This document shows positions 17,807-26,976 of a DNA stretch of 64,000 nucleotides, in pieces (position 1 is the stretch's first letter; every line of letters starts with the position of its first letter). The DNA comes from Paenibacillus sp. PL91 (lineage in GTDB: Bacteria > Bacillota > Bacilli > Paenibacillales > Paenibacillaceae), in NCBI RefSeq assembly GCF_012935325.2, contig NZ_JABBYG020000026.1, positions 1 through 64,000 on the forward strand, written 5' to 3'. The notes below the pieces were generated by a model. The model saw nothing but the letters and a program-made list of their open reading frames with translations. It made no database searches and had not been told where the DNA came from. The position numbers were made by a program, and so were the translations under genes.

Positions 17807-18223
17807 TTGAAAGGACAGACGGCTTCGGCAGGGTTCCAAATCGGCGTCCGAAGGACATTTCCGATCTCGCAGGAGCAAGCATGGGCATTGCTGGTTTCTC
17901 CAGAAGGGCTAAGGATGTGGTTGGGTGAGTTGACAGCACTCAAGCTTGAGGCAGGGCACCCATATACAACCGGGGAAGGCAATCATGGCGAATTGCGCGT
18001 CGTGAAACCCCTCCATCAGCTTCGGATGACTTGGCAAAGGAAGGATTGGGAACACTCGTCAACGGTGCAAATCCGTGTTATTCCTAATCCAACGAGCGCG
18101 GACAAGACCGTCATTAGCTTCCATCAAGAGAAACTAAAAGATGCCATTGAAAGAGAGACTATGAAACAGTATTGGGAAGAAGCAGCAGCCAAAATCCTGG
18201 AAAAAATAAACGCAGGCATGTGA
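17807..18223 (+). CDS. SRPBCC / AHSA1-type domain protein
   Basis: 138 residues from TTG 17807, nine bases after GAGGAGG. The pattern of a START-like helix-grip fold is clear: an initial strand (GVRRTFPIS), EQAWALLVSPEGLRMWLG, a central sheet, LRMTWQRKDWEHSSTVQIRV, and a long C-terminal helix (KQYWEEAAAKILEKI). These proteins bind small hydrophobic ligands or act as co-chaperone-like factors. No partner gene is near, so the role is unknown. Confidence 0.8.
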   Translation: MKGQTASAGFQIGVRRTFPISQEQAWALLVSPEGLRMWLGELTALKLEAGHPYTTGEGNHGELRVVKPLHQLRMTWQRKDWEHSSTVQIRVIPNPTSADKTVISFHQEKLKDAIERETMKQYWEEAAAKILEKINAGM

Positions 18224-18539
18224 GCATTCTTAAAAGAAGCAAATGAACGGCTTGCGGCAATGCTTATGGAATCGTACATAGATTGAACGAAACGTTGAGA
18301 GAGCACCCTGACAGGTGCTCTTTTTATTTTGCCTATACGATGACCTGCTAATAGCAAATAGATGAAGCTACCCCTATGAATCACAACGCGATAAATTTAC
18401 CGCATTCATACATGATTTTAACAAATGTGCTTAATTTAGATAACCTACAGAAAATAATGACGATCTATACTTTAAAAGGGTAAAACAACAAGAATTCATA
18501 ACAACCCACATTATACCACATGGGAGTGAAAGAGAGATT
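18224..18539. other. Intergenic region before the AfuA/PotD-like operon
   Basis: These 316 bases hold no gene. A terminator lies at 18297-18330. The distal AT-rich part must contain the operon promoter; TATACT at 18466-18471 is a good -10 candidate, but no convincing -35 partner lies at the right distance. Confidence 0.45.
18297..18330 (+). terminator. Rho-independent terminator
   Basis: GAGCACC and GGTGCTC arms around a short loop, followed by TTTTTATTTT, downstream of the SRPBCC gene. Confidence 0.8.
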
Positions 18540-19652
18540 ATGAGACTTTGGTTAAAAAAAGAGTTAATTGTTGGCCTTGTTCTATCCGTTTTCGTTCTAA
18601 TGCTTGCTGCATGTGGGGGTAATAACAACAAAGAAGCAGCAGTTAATGAGAGTGCTGAAGTCGAAGAAATCTCACTAGCTGATCTGGAGAAAAATGCGAA
18701 GGAAGAAGGCACCGTCGTAAGCGTCGGAATGCCGGATACTTGGGCGAACTGGAAGGACACTTGGGCGGATCTGCAAACAAAGTACGCGCTAACGCACACG
18801 GATACAGATATGTCGAGCGCGGAGGAAATCGCCAAGTTTGAGGCTGAGAAAGACAAGCCGACTGCGGATATCGGCGATGTAGGTATCGCATTCGGACCCG
18901 TTGCGATAGATAAAGGCGTAACGCAAGCTTACAAAACTTCTTATTGGGATGAAGTTCCCGATTGGGCTAAAGATACAGATGGTCATTGGATCGTAGGATA
19001 CCAAGGCTCGATTTCGTTCCTGACGAACACGAAGCTTGTCCAAACGCCACCCCAAAGTTGGGAAGATCTTAAAAATGGCGCATACAAAATCATTGTTGGC
19101 GACGTAACAAAAGCCGCGCAGGCTCAAATGGCTGTATTGGCTGCAGCGATTGCTTTTGGAGGAGACGAGTCCAATATAGAGCCGGGAATTGCGTATTTCG
19201 AGGATCTTGCGAAGAAGGGCCGCCTATCCAATGCGGAAGCAAGCTTGGCAAATATCGAAAAAGGTGAAGTTGAGGTTACGCTTCTATGGGACTTTAACGC
19301 CTTGAACAATAGAGATCAGCTGGGCAAGGATCAATTCAATGTAGCTATTCCTAAAGAAGGCAGCGTTGTGAGTGGTTACGCCACAATCATCAACAAATAT
19401 GCTCCGCATCCAAATGCGGCGAAGCTAGCTCGCGAGTATATTTTGAGCGATGCAGGCCAAATCAACTTGGCCAAAGGTTATGCAAGACCGATCCGCGAAA
19501 GCGTAAAGCTGCCTGATGACGTAGCGGCAAAGCTGCTGCCTGCTGATGCGTATGCCAATGTTAAGCCAGTTGGCGATTATAAGGTTTGGGAAGAAACGGC
19601 TAAGAAATTGCCGCAGCTTTGGCAGGAACGTGTTCTTGTACACATGAACTAA
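18540..19652 (+). CDS. ABC transporter substrate-binding lipoprotein, AfuA/PotD type
   Basis: 370 residues with a lipoprotein signal (LMLAAC, Cys25) followed by an Asn/Glu-rich linker. The mature part has the two-lobe fold of periplasmic binding proteins used for iron, polyamines, thiamine or 2-aminoethylphosphonate: EEGTVVSVGMPDTW at the first strand, a YQGSISFLTNTKLV hinge region, and GYATIINKYAPHPNAAKL late. It is the first gene of a five-gene operon with two permeases, an ATPase and an NPP-type hydrolase, which favours a phosphorus-containing substrate (inference). GGGAGTG precedes the ATG. Confidence 0.85.
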   Translation: MRLWLKKELIVGLVLSVFVLMLAACGGNNNKEAAVNESAEVEEISLADLEKNAKEEGTVVSVGMPDTWANWKDTWADLQTKYALTHTDTDMSSAEEIAKFEAEKDKPTADIGDVGIAFGPVAIDKGVTQAYKTSYWDEVPDWAKDTDGHWIVGYQGSISFLTNTKLVQTPPQSWEDLKNGAYKIIVGDVTKAAQAQMAVLAAAIAFGGDESNIEPGIAYFEDLAKKGRLSNAEASLANIEKGEVEVTLLWDFNALNNRDQLGKDQFNVAIPKEGSVVSGYATIINKYAPHPNAAKLAREYILSDAGQINLAKGYARPIRESVKLPDDVAAKLLPADAYANVKPVGDYKVWEETAKKLPQLWQERVLVHMN

Positions 19653-19694
19653 TTTCTGAAAGCTAGAATCTTGAACAGGATAGCCTATAATGGA

Positions 19695-19730
19695 GCGTCT
19701 TCGCCTTCTTGTCGAAGACGCCCCCTTTTA
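19695..19730 (+). terminator. Intercistronic hairpin after the binding-protein gene
   Basis: GCGTCTTCG at 19695-19703 pairs perfectly with CGAAGACGC at 19713-19721, followed by CCCCTTTTATTT. It lies between the binding-protein gene and the first permease. It probably reduces read-through so that the binding protein is made in excess. It also argues against starting the permease at 19690. Confidence 0.65.
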
Positions 19731-19755
19731 TTTAATAGGAGGAGAGTATGCAGGC

Positions 19756-20676
19756 ATGAGGCGAAGAAATCGATGGGTTTTTCTAGGACTAATCCCTTTT
19801 GTAGTGATGATTGTCGCGTTTCAATTCGCTCCGATCATGTCTATGCTGACCGGAAGTTTTAGACAGGAAGATGGCTCGGGCTTTACGTTTAGCTTTTACG
19901 CTAGAATCATGCAAAGCGAGTACTATTTAAAGGCGATAAAGAACAGCCTGCTTATTTCTTTATCCGCAAGTGTGATAGGCATCATAATCGGACTCATTTG
20001 CGCTTACTCCATCACGCGATTCTCGCCAAGGATGCGTGATCGGCTTCTTATGCTTTCAAATATGACCTCGAATTTTGCAGGTGTTCCGCTCGCCTTTGCT
20101 TATATTATCCTGCTGGGCAGCAATGGAGTATTTACGCTGCTGTTTAAGCAGTGGGGATGGGACGTATTCACCGATTTTGATTTGTATAGCTGGACAGGAC
20201 TTATTTTGGTTTATGTTTACTTTCAGGTTCCGCTTGCCTTGCTGCTGCTGTATCCCTCCTTCTATGGAATTCGGGATCAATGGAAAGAGGCGGCATCTCT
20301 GCTGGGAGCGAGCAATTGGAAATTTTGGGCCACAATCGGCATACCAGTTCTAACGCCAGCCGTCTTCGGAACGCTAGGCATTCTCTTCGCGAACGCGATG
20401 GGCGCTTATGCGACGGCCTATGCTTTGGTCGGAGGAAATTATAATTTGCTTGCCATTAGGATTGGCTCCTTAGTATCGGGTGATGTCGTGAACGAGCCGC
20501 AGCTTGGCAATGCCCTTGCGGTTATTCTAGCGTTGTCTACTTTATTGGCCGTTTATCTGAATCATAAAATGGTTCAGCGTTCCCAATTATTTCATGCGAA
20601 TTCATCCTCTGAAAAAGTCCGTAAGCGCCGGAAATCGATGCAACAATTGACGGCAGTTGTGAAGGAGGAGCTGTGA
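19756..20676 (+). CDS. ABC transporter permease, PotB/AfuB-like
   Basis: 306 residues from ATG 19756. The longer frame to 19690 would run through the intercistronic hairpin, so I prefer 19756 with AGGAGGA about 12 bases upstream. It has six membrane segments, the first around FLGLIPFVVMIVAFQF, and an EAA-type loop (WKEAASLLGASNWKFW). A positively charged C-terminal tail follows the last helix. It is the first half of the channel and overlaps the next gene by one base (TGATG). Confidence 0.88.
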   Translation: MRRRNRWVFLGLIPFVVMIVAFQFAPIMSMLTGSFRQEDGSGFTFSFYARIMQSEYYLKAIKNSLLISLSASVIGIIIGLICAYSITRFSPRMRDRLLMLSNMTSNFAGVPLAFAYIILLGSNGVFTLLFKQWGWDVFTDFDLYSWTGLILVYVYFQVPLALLLLYPSFYGIRDQWKEAASLLGASNWKFWATIGIPVLTPAVFGTLGILFANAMGAYATAYALVGGNYNLLAIRIGSLVSGDVVNEPQLGNALAVILALSTLLAVYLNHKMVQRSQLFHANSSSEKVRKRRKSMQQLTAVVKEEL

Positions 20677-21485
20677 TGGCGAACACCGTGAAGAAGAAGG
20701 GCTGGACGCATCGGCTGCTGCTGCTGGCGCTCATGATTTATTTGCTGCTTCCCTTGCTAGCCACTCTCATCTATGCGTTCGCCAAAGAATGGCAGACGAC
20801 TATACTTCCTACACGCTGGACGACGGAATGGTTCGGCCAGATGTTTCAAGATATTCGGTTTTTGGATGCGCTGTGGACCTCCCTCTATTTATGCGCAATA
20901 AGCGTAGCGCTTAGCTTAGTCATTATGCTGCCAGCTGTGTTTATCATTACGGTTTATTTGCCTAAGTGGGAGACGTTTATGAAGGGGATCGTTGTTCTTC
21001 CATATGCTGTACCTGGCGTCGTGGCGGCGGTCGGACTCATTCGTGCTTACTCCTCCGGTCCAATTGAGATTGCTGGAACAGCTTACATTTTAATCGGGGC
21101 CTACTTTGTCGTTATTCTGCCTTACATGTATCAAGGCATTCGCAACAGCCTGCTTACCGTATCGGCGGTTGATCTGCTTAACTCAGCAGAAATGCTAGGT
21201 GCTAGCCGAACAAAAGCGTTCGTTAACGTGATCCTGCCGAATATATGGCCAGGCGTAATAACCTCAACACTATTATCTTTCTCCGTGCTATTCGGCGAGT
21301 TTGTCCTGACCAATATGCTGGTCGGCGGACATATTCATACGATACAGGTTTACCTTTATCAACGGCTCGGAGAAAGCGGACACATGGCCAGTGCAATTGC
21401 GATTTCCTATTTCATATTTATTTTAGTGCTATCTATGATCCTAATGAGGCTTGGCCAAAAAATGAATAAGGGGATTCAAGGATGA
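20676..21485 (+). CDS. ABC transporter permease, PotC/AfuB-like
   Basis: 269 residues from ATG 20676, which shares its A with the previous stop; GGAGGAG lies five bases upstream. It has six membrane segments and an EAA-like loop (LLNSAEMLGASRTKAFVNVILP). It is the second half of the channel. It overlaps the ATPase gene by four bases (ATGA), so translation is coupled. Confidence 0.88.
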   Translation: MANTVKKKGWTHRLLLLALMIYLLLPLLATLIYAFAKEWQTTILPTRWTTEWFGQMFQDIRFLDALWTSLYLCAISVALSLVIMLPAVFIITVYLPKWETFMKGIVVLPYAVPGVVAAVGLIRAYSSGPIEIAGTAYILIGAYFVVILPYMYQGIRNSLLTVSAVDLLNSAEMLGASRTKAFVNVILPNIWPGVITSTLLSFSVLFGEFVLTNMLVGGHIHTIQVYLYQRLGESGHMASAIAISYFIFILVLSMILMRLGQKMNKGIQG

Positions 21486-22525
21486 ACGCTTATTTGGAAC
21501 TGCAAGGCATTCATAAGCAATTCGGCGGTACAAATGTGCTGAACAGCGTAGATTTGCAAATCCGCGAGGGAGAGCTCGTAACGCTGCTCGGGCCTTCCGG
21601 CTGCGGGAAGAGCACGCTGCTGCGCTGTATTGCTGGCTTAACGGAAATAGATGGCGGGCAAATTATTTTAGATAAAAAAAATATCGTAAATCTTCCGCCC
21701 CGCAATCGGGAAATTGGGATGGTCTTTCAATCCTATGCTTTGTTCCCCAATCTGACCGTCAGTGAAAATATCCAATATGGGATGAAAATGAGAGGGGTCG
21801 CCAAAGCAGCGAGACAAAAACGGTCGGAGGAGTTGCTTGCTATTATTGATCTTGAGGACAAGCGCAATGCCTATCCCCAGCATCTCTCGGGCGGCCAACA
21901 GCAACGCGTGGCGCTTGCTCGTTCACTTGCCGTCCAGCCCAAGGTTCTTCTGCTCGATGAGCCGCTGAGTGCATTGGATGCCAAAATCCGCAAAAATTTG
22001 CGAACCGAAATTCGCGATATTCAGAAGCGTTTTAACATGACGACCATATTTGTGACGCATGATCAGGAAGAGGCGTTAATTTTATCCGATCGGGTATGCC
22101 TCATGAATAAGGGAAGCATCGTTCAGGAAGGAACCCCGGAAGAGATCTACACGACCCCAAAAACGGAGTTTGTCGCTCGTTTCATGGGAAGCTACAATGT
22201 ATTGACCAAGCCAGAGGCATTAAGACTGTTCGAACAGGTAGACAGCTCAGCGGAAAGCTTCGCAATTCGGCCTGAATCAGTCATTCTCTTGAGCGAGGAA
22301 GCCCGTAATGTAGCGTTAAGCGAAGGGAAGCGAATTGTGGATGGCATGATCTATTCAGTCTCCATACTCGGAAATATCATCCGATACGCAATAGATGCGG
22401 AAGGCGTAAGGCTGACTATCGATGCGCTTAACGATGGTCGGTCGCTGCGGTTAGGGGAAAACAGTCGTGTAAGCTTAGCCATGGATCATTCCCAGCTCTT
22501 GCATCTGGAGAAGGAGGGCGCATGA
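21482..22525 (+). CDS. ABC transporter ATPase, PotA type
   Basis: 347 residues. Walker A (GPSGCGKST) lies near residue 40, the signature LSGGQQQR and Walker B VLLLDEPLSALD follow, then the H-loop VTHDQEEA. The C-terminal 100 residues form a TOBE-like regulatory domain (FAIRPESVILL). It energises uptake through the two permeases. Unlike the other two importers in this window, this one carries its own ATPase. It overlaps the following hydrolase gene by four bases. Confidence 0.93.
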   Translation: MNAYLELQGIHKQFGGTNVLNSVDLQIREGELVTLLGPSGCGKSTLLRCIAGLTEIDGGQIILDKKNIVNLPPRNREIGMVFQSYALFPNLTVSENIQYGMKMRGVAKAARQKRSEELLAIIDLEDKRNAYPQHLSGGQQQRVALARSLAVQPKVLLLDEPLSALDAKIRKNLRTEIRDIQKRFNMTTIFVTHDQEEALILSDRVCLMNKGSIVQEGTPEEIYTTPKTEFVARFMGSYNVLTKPEALRLFEQVDSSAESFAIRPESVILLSEEARNVALSEGKRIVDGMIYSVSILGNIIRYAIDAEGVRLTIDALNDGRSLRLGENSRVSLAMDHSQLLHLEKEGA

Positions 22526-23358
22526 TCGATACTTCTCAAAAGCTGATTGTCGTTGTCCTCGATGGATTAAGATATGATTCCGCGCGAAAATATTTAGGCT
22601 ACATGGAGCATCTGGTCGAACAAGGAAAAATCAATTGTTATCAGGTTCGATCGGAGCTCCCGAGTCTCTCGCGTCCCCTATACGAAGTATTGCTGACGGG
22701 TACGCCAGCTGTGAGAAACGGCATCACGGCTAATCATATCGCCAGATTAAGTCATGAGCAGAGCGTGTTCCATCTCGCTGCCAAAGCAGGCTTAAGAACG
22801 GCTGCAGCGGCTTATCACTGGGTTAGCGAGCTGTATAATTCAGCGCCATATAGCATCATTTCGGATCGTCATCAGCATGACGAGAGCAAGCCGATTCAGC
22901 ACGGTATTTTCTATTTCGAGGATCATTATCCGGACAGCCATTTGTTTGTTGACGCCGAATATTTGCGTACAGCCTATGACCCTCATTTCTTATACATCCA
23001 CACGATGAATATTGATGACGTGGGGAACAAATACGGCGGAGAAAGCAAGCAATATGAAGCGTCCGTGCGTGCCGTTGATGGCATGCTAGCGACGTTGGTT
23101 CCGTTATGGCTATCGCAAGGCTACCGTATTATTGTGACCGCAGACCATGGGATGAACGCTGCTGGTTACCATGGCGGGACGGAGCCGGAGGAGAGGCATG
23201 TTCCGCTCTATATTTGCGGAGAGCAGCCCCAGTTGCCGATTACAAACCAGAGCGAGGCTTTGCCGCAGCTTCTGCTTGCTCCGCTAATGTGCCATTACCT
23301 CGGGTTGGCACCGTCTGAGGCGATGATTGCTTTGGAAGGTCCGCATAGCAAGGGATAG
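22522..23358 (+). CDS. NPP / alkaline-phosphatase superfamily hydrolase
   Basis: 278 residues, cytoplasmic (no signal peptide). Superfamily metal ligands are visible: Asp14 (VVVLDGLR), a probable nucleophile Ser50 in LPSLSRP followed by LLTG, an Asp pair in MNIDDVG, Asp-His in TADHGMN and a late His in ERHVPLY. Members hydrolyse phosphodiesters, phosphonoacetate or phosphomonoesters. Most NPPs use Thr as nucleophile, so Ser here is a subgroup trait. Four-base overlap with the ATPase gene ties it to the importer: it probably breaks down the imported phosphorus compound. The substrate is not determined. Confidence 0.82.
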   Translation: MIDTSQKLIVVVLDGLRYDSARKYLGYMEHLVEQGKINCYQVRSELPSLSRPLYEVLLTGTPAVRNGITANHIARLSHEQSVFHLAAKAGLRTAAAAYHWVSELYNSAPYSIISDRHQHDESKPIQHGIFYFEDHYPDSHLFVDAEYLRTAYDPHFLYIHTMNIDDVGNKYGGESKQYEASVRAVDGMLATLVPLWLSQGYRIIVTADHGMNAAGYHGGTEPEERHVPLYICGEQPQLPITNQSEALPQLLLAPLMCHYLGLAPSEAMIALEGPHSKG

Positions 23359-23370
23359 TCAAACCAAGCA

Positions 23371-23402
23371 AAGTCCGACCACTAGGTCGGGCTTTTTTTT
23401 TA
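23371..23402 (+). terminator. Terminator of the AfuA/PotD-like operon
   Basis: AGTCCGACC and GGTCGGGCT arms around ACTA, followed by T8. Confidence 0.9.
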
Positions 23403-23467
23403 TCTCTGAAAGTAAATAGGAGCAATACCAAATACCTAAGTAATGATCTCTACTATGAATCAATCAA

Positions 23468-23496
23468 TTGTAAGCAAACTAGTTCTCATGCATAAT
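23468..23496 (+). promoter_or_regulatory. Candidate promoter for the YesN-YesM operon
   Basis: TTGTAA at 23468-23473 and CATAAT at 23491-23496 with a 17-base spacer. The match is moderate; the terminator just upstream shows that a new transcript should start in this gap. Confidence 0.4.
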
Positions 23497-23551
23497 TGGG
23501 GTATATTGTTATAGCAAATAGATGTATTCCAATAGAACTGGAGTTGCTTCA

Positions 23552-25177
23552 ATGTACAGAGTAATGATTGTCGATGATGAAGCGGTAGTCCGGAATGGAT
23601 TAAAAAATACGATTAATTGGAACGAGCACGGCTTCGAATTGATAGGGGATTATGCCAACGGCCGGGAGGCTTGGGATGCAGTAGAATTACATCGACCGGA
23701 GCTGGTCATTTCAGATATCAGCATGCCATTTATGGATGGGCTTGAGCTTGCCGGCTTAATTTCAGCTCAGTTTCCGTACATAAAAATGATTATTTTGACG
23801 GGATATGACGAGTTCGAATATGCGCAGCAAGCGATTCGGCTTAAAATTTCGGACTTTATTTTAAAACCGATTACGGCACAAGAAATAAGGCTTCTGCTCG
23901 ACCGCATTCGAGCGGAAATGGATGAGGAGAAGAAGCGCCGCGAGGATCTGAGCAGGTTAAACAGCCAATTGGAGCAAAGCCTTCCGCTGCTCAAGGAGCG
24001 GTTCCTTGAACGCCTAGTTGCAGTTGGACTTAAAGAATCAGAGGTCGCAGAGCGCCTTACCTATTTTAATTTGCCTCCCGTGGCGCCACTGTATTTGGTT
24101 ATGGTAGTGGATATCGATGATTTTGGAGATCGCGAGCTGCATTCCTATGAGCATGATGCCGAATTTTTGCGATTTGCGGCATTTGATATTTTTCAGGAAA
24201 CGCTAGCTAGCGGTGATGTGCTTACTTTCCGTACCCGTGAAGAACGGATGGTCGCCATTGTATTTGGAGCAGACAATGAGAGTCTCTTATATGAGCGCGT
24301 ATTTTCCCTTGCAGAGGATGTGCGCTATCATGTGGAAAAATATTTGAATTTTACGGTTACGATCGGAATGGGCAGAGCCTGCGCAAACGTGGAGCAGCTG
24401 CCGATATCGTACAAGAGCGCGTTGTCTGTTCTCGATTACCGCTTCCTGCTGGGGAAAAACCGTGTGCTTAGCATTATGGATATAGAGGGCAAGCCATCGA
24501 ATGCTATGCCGCTGAGCTTGGAATGGGATCGCAAGCTTGCGGCTGCGGTGAAAACAGGCGCCGTTCAAGATGCCCACCGGTTAATCGAAACGGGAGTTGC
24601 GGAGCTTAAGGCGGCACTCGTTCCGGTAGAAGCGTGCATGCTGCAAATGCAGAAGGTTGTTTTGTCTCTCATGAACTCGATTCAAGAGCTTGCCATTTCA
24701 CAGCAGGAGCCCTCCATTGAGCAGCAAATCAAGCTGATGAATGTGTTTAGGTTCAAGACGCTGGACGAAATCGAGGTTTGGCTAAAAGAGGTCGTGAGCG
24801 CCATCATATCAACGATTACGGAAAATCGGAATTATTTGACGAACATGCAAATTCATCGCGCGGTAGAGTACATCGATACGAATTATGCCAATGAGAAGAT
24901 GTCGCTTCAGGATTTATGCCGCCATGTGCTCATGAGCACAAGCTATTTCAGCCTTGTGTTTAAGCAGCATACCGGAGAAACGTTTATTGAATATTTGACC
25001 GGTGTACGGGTCGCCAAGGCGAAGGAGCTGCTTCATAACTCGAATTTGAAATTGTACGAAATCGCGGAGCAGGTCGGCTACAAGGACCCGAATTATTTCA
25101 GCATTTTATTCAAGAAGCATACAGGTATAACGCCAAAGGATTATCGAGAAAAACAAATAAAGGGGAGCGGAGCCTAG
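23552..25177 (+). CDS. YesN-type response regulator (REC + AraC)
   Basis: 541 residues from ATG 23552 (GGAG eight bases upstream; the frame extends 10 codons further but without a site). The N-terminal receiver domain has the acidic pocket VDDE and phospho-acceptor Asp55 (ISDISMP), with Thr and Lys in ILTGYDEF and FILKPI. A long middle region follows, then a C-terminal AraC double helix-turn-helix (LQDLCRHVLMSTSYFSLVFK, EIAEQVGYKDPNYFS). It is the DNA-binding half of the two-component system with the kinase one base downstream. Confidence 0.92.
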   Translation: MYRVMIVDDEAVVRNGLKNTINWNEHGFELIGDYANGREAWDAVELHRPELVISDISMPFMDGLELAGLISAQFPYIKMIILTGYDEFEYAQQAIRLKISDFILKPITAQEIRLLLDRIRAEMDEEKKRREDLSRLNSQLEQSLPLLKERFLERLVAVGLKESEVAERLTYFNLPPVAPLYLVMVVDIDDFGDRELHSYEHDAEFLRFAAFDIFQETLASGDVLTFRTREERMVAIVFGADNESLLYERVFSLAEDVRYHVEKYLNFTVTIGMGRACANVEQLPISYKSALSVLDYRFLLGKNRVLSIMDIEGKPSNAMPLSLEWDRKLAAAVKTGAVQDAHRLIETGVAELKAALVPVEACMLQMQKVVLSLMNSIQELAISQQEPSIEQQIKLMNVFRFKTLDEIEVWLKEVVSAIISTITENRNYLTNMQIHRAVEYIDTNYANEKMSLQDLCRHVLMSTSYFSLVFKQHTGETFIEYLTGVRVAKAKELLHNSNLKLYEIAEQVGYKDPNYFSILFKKHTGITPKDYREKQIKGSGA

Positions 25178-25178
25178 C

Positions 25179-26963
25179 ATGCTCAAAGAACGTTTCTTTC
25201 CTTTATTTCCGCTAAAAAGCATTCAATCCAATATATCGTTGGCATTTTCCTTATTAATATTGACGGCAATCGTATTGACGAGTCTAGTCAGCTATCAGGT
25301 ATCTGTCGCTGCTGTCGAGCGAAATTCGAAGGGCTACATTGAAGAAATCATCAAGCAGGTCAATCTTAACATCCAATCCTACGTCGACAACATGGAGAAC
25401 ATATCATTGCTTGCAATGACGAATAAGAATGTCAAATATTATATATCCGATAATAGCTTCATTAGCGCAGAGAATCGCCGCATGTACGAGAAGCAAATTT
25501 CTGATTTGTTTCAAGCCATTCTGTATACGCGCCAGGACATCGCATCCATCATGGTATTTGGTTATAATGGCAGATTTGTATCTGATCGCAGAATTACGAG
25601 TTTAAATCCGAATACGGAGCTGGAGGAGCAAGCATGGTACCAGATGGCTAAGGCAGCAGGCGGCCAATCTGTCGTATCGGCTCCTCATGTGCAGAGCTTA
25701 ATCGAGAACGAATATCGCTGGGTCGTATCCTTGAGCAGGGAGCTCAAAAGCACGGATGGCATAACGGCCGAGGGCGTATTTCTTGTTGATCTAAACCTCA
25801 GCATTATAAACGATATTTGCAACAACATTAACCTAGGCAAGAAAGGCTATCTCTTCATAGTAGACAAAAAGGGGAATATCGTTTACCACCCGCAGCAGCA
25901 GCTGATCGACAGTAAACTTCGGAGCGAGAGTATTACGGAGGTTTTGCAAGCCGCAAGCGGAGAATCCTTTACCGTTAACCAAGGGGACGGCAAACGTATC
26001 TATTCCGTACAGGATACGAACTTTGGCTGGCGTATAGCCGGGGTTGCTTACACCGACGATTTGATTGCAAGCAAAGACAATTTGCGCAATTCGATTATTT
26101 TCTATTCCTTATGCGGCTTAGCTTTTTCACTGCTTATTTCGCTCGGGCTGTCGCACCGGCTATCGAAGCCGATCCGGGTATTGCAGTCGGATATGAAGCA
26201 GGTGGAGAAAGGGAACTTCGATATCCAGACCGAAATCGGCCAAATGAACGAAATTGGACAGCTGGGCCGTTCGTTTAATCTCATGGTCAGCCGAACGAAA
26301 TTTCTTATGGAGGAGATGATTCTGGGCCAAGAGAACAAGCGAAAGAGCGAGCTGCTGCTGCTACAATCGCAGATCAATCCGCATTTTTTATATAATACGC
26401 TTGATTCCATCGTCTGGATGGCTGAGCAGAAGCAGCATGAGGAGGTCGTTCTCATGACTTCCGCTTTAGCTAAGCTATTCCGCGCAAGCATTACGAAGGA
26501 TCAAGAGCTGATCCCGATTCGGGTGGAAATGGAGCATATTACGAATTATTTGCTGATCCAGAAGATGCGTTACAATGATGAGCTTAATTACGTGATCGAT
26601 ATCGATGAAGCTATTCTGGGCTTTAAGACATTAAAGATATTGCTGCAGCCTTTTGTCGAAAATGCGATTTATCACGGCATTCGCAATATGTACGGCATGG
26701 ACGACGGGCTGATTACGATACGCGGGAGACAATCGGGCGATCAGGTCATATTTGAGGTCGAGGACAACGGACATGGCATGACGCCGGAGCAGGTCGGGCG
26801 GCTCTTCTTCCGGGGCGAGGAGGACAATCGCAATCAGGGCATCGGCATCCGTAACGTCAATGAGCGGATCAAGCTTTATTTTGGACATGAATACGGCATC
26901 CAAATCCGCAGCGAAATCGAGGAAGGCACCTGCATTACGATCGTCATACCTAAACTCGATTAA
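25179..26963 (+). CDS. YesM-type sensor histidine kinase
   Basis: 594 residues. Membrane helix at about 19-40, an extracellular dCache sensing region to about 300, a second helix (IIFYSLCGLAFSLLISLGL), then HAMP. The His_kinase domain has phospho-acceptor His402 in INPHFLYN, and the HATPase domain shows NAIYHG and EDNGHGM. It belongs to the LytS/YesM class that signals to YesN. The next gene encodes a membrane-anchored sugar-binding protein, which may present the ligand to the sensing region. Confidence 0.92.
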   Translation: MLKERFFPLFPLKSIQSNISLAFSLLILTAIVLTSLVSYQVSVAAVERNSKGYIEEIIKQVNLNIQSYVDNMENISLLAMTNKNVKYYISDNSFISAENRRMYEKQISDLFQAILYTRQDIASIMVFGYNGRFVSDRRITSLNPNTELEEQAWYQMAKAAGGQSVVSAPHVQSLIENEYRWVVSLSRELKSTDGITAEGVFLVDLNLSIINDICNNINLGKKGYLFIVDKKGNIVYHPQQQLIDSKLRSESITEVLQAASGESFTVNQGDGKRIYSVQDTNFGWRIAGVAYTDDLIASKDNLRNSIIFYSLCGLAFSLLISLGLSHRLSKPIRVLQSDMKQVEKGNFDIQTEIGQMNEIGQLGRSFNLMVSRTKFLMEEMILGQENKRKSELLLLQSQINPHFLYNTLDSIVWMAEQKQHEEVVLMTSALAKLFRASITKDQELIPIRVEMEHITNYLLIQKMRYNDELNYVIDIDEAILGFKTLKILLQPFVENAIYHGIRNMYGMDDGLITIRGRQSGDQVIFEVEDNGHGMTPEQVGRLFFRGEEDNRNQGIGIRNVNERIKLYFGHEYGIQIRSEIEEGTCITIVIPKLD

Positions 26964-26976
26964 GGAGAGCAGACTC

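Noticed and set aside
19690..19755. Upstream extension of the PotB-like permease
   Set aside because: It would be translated through the intercistronic hairpin at 19695-19721.
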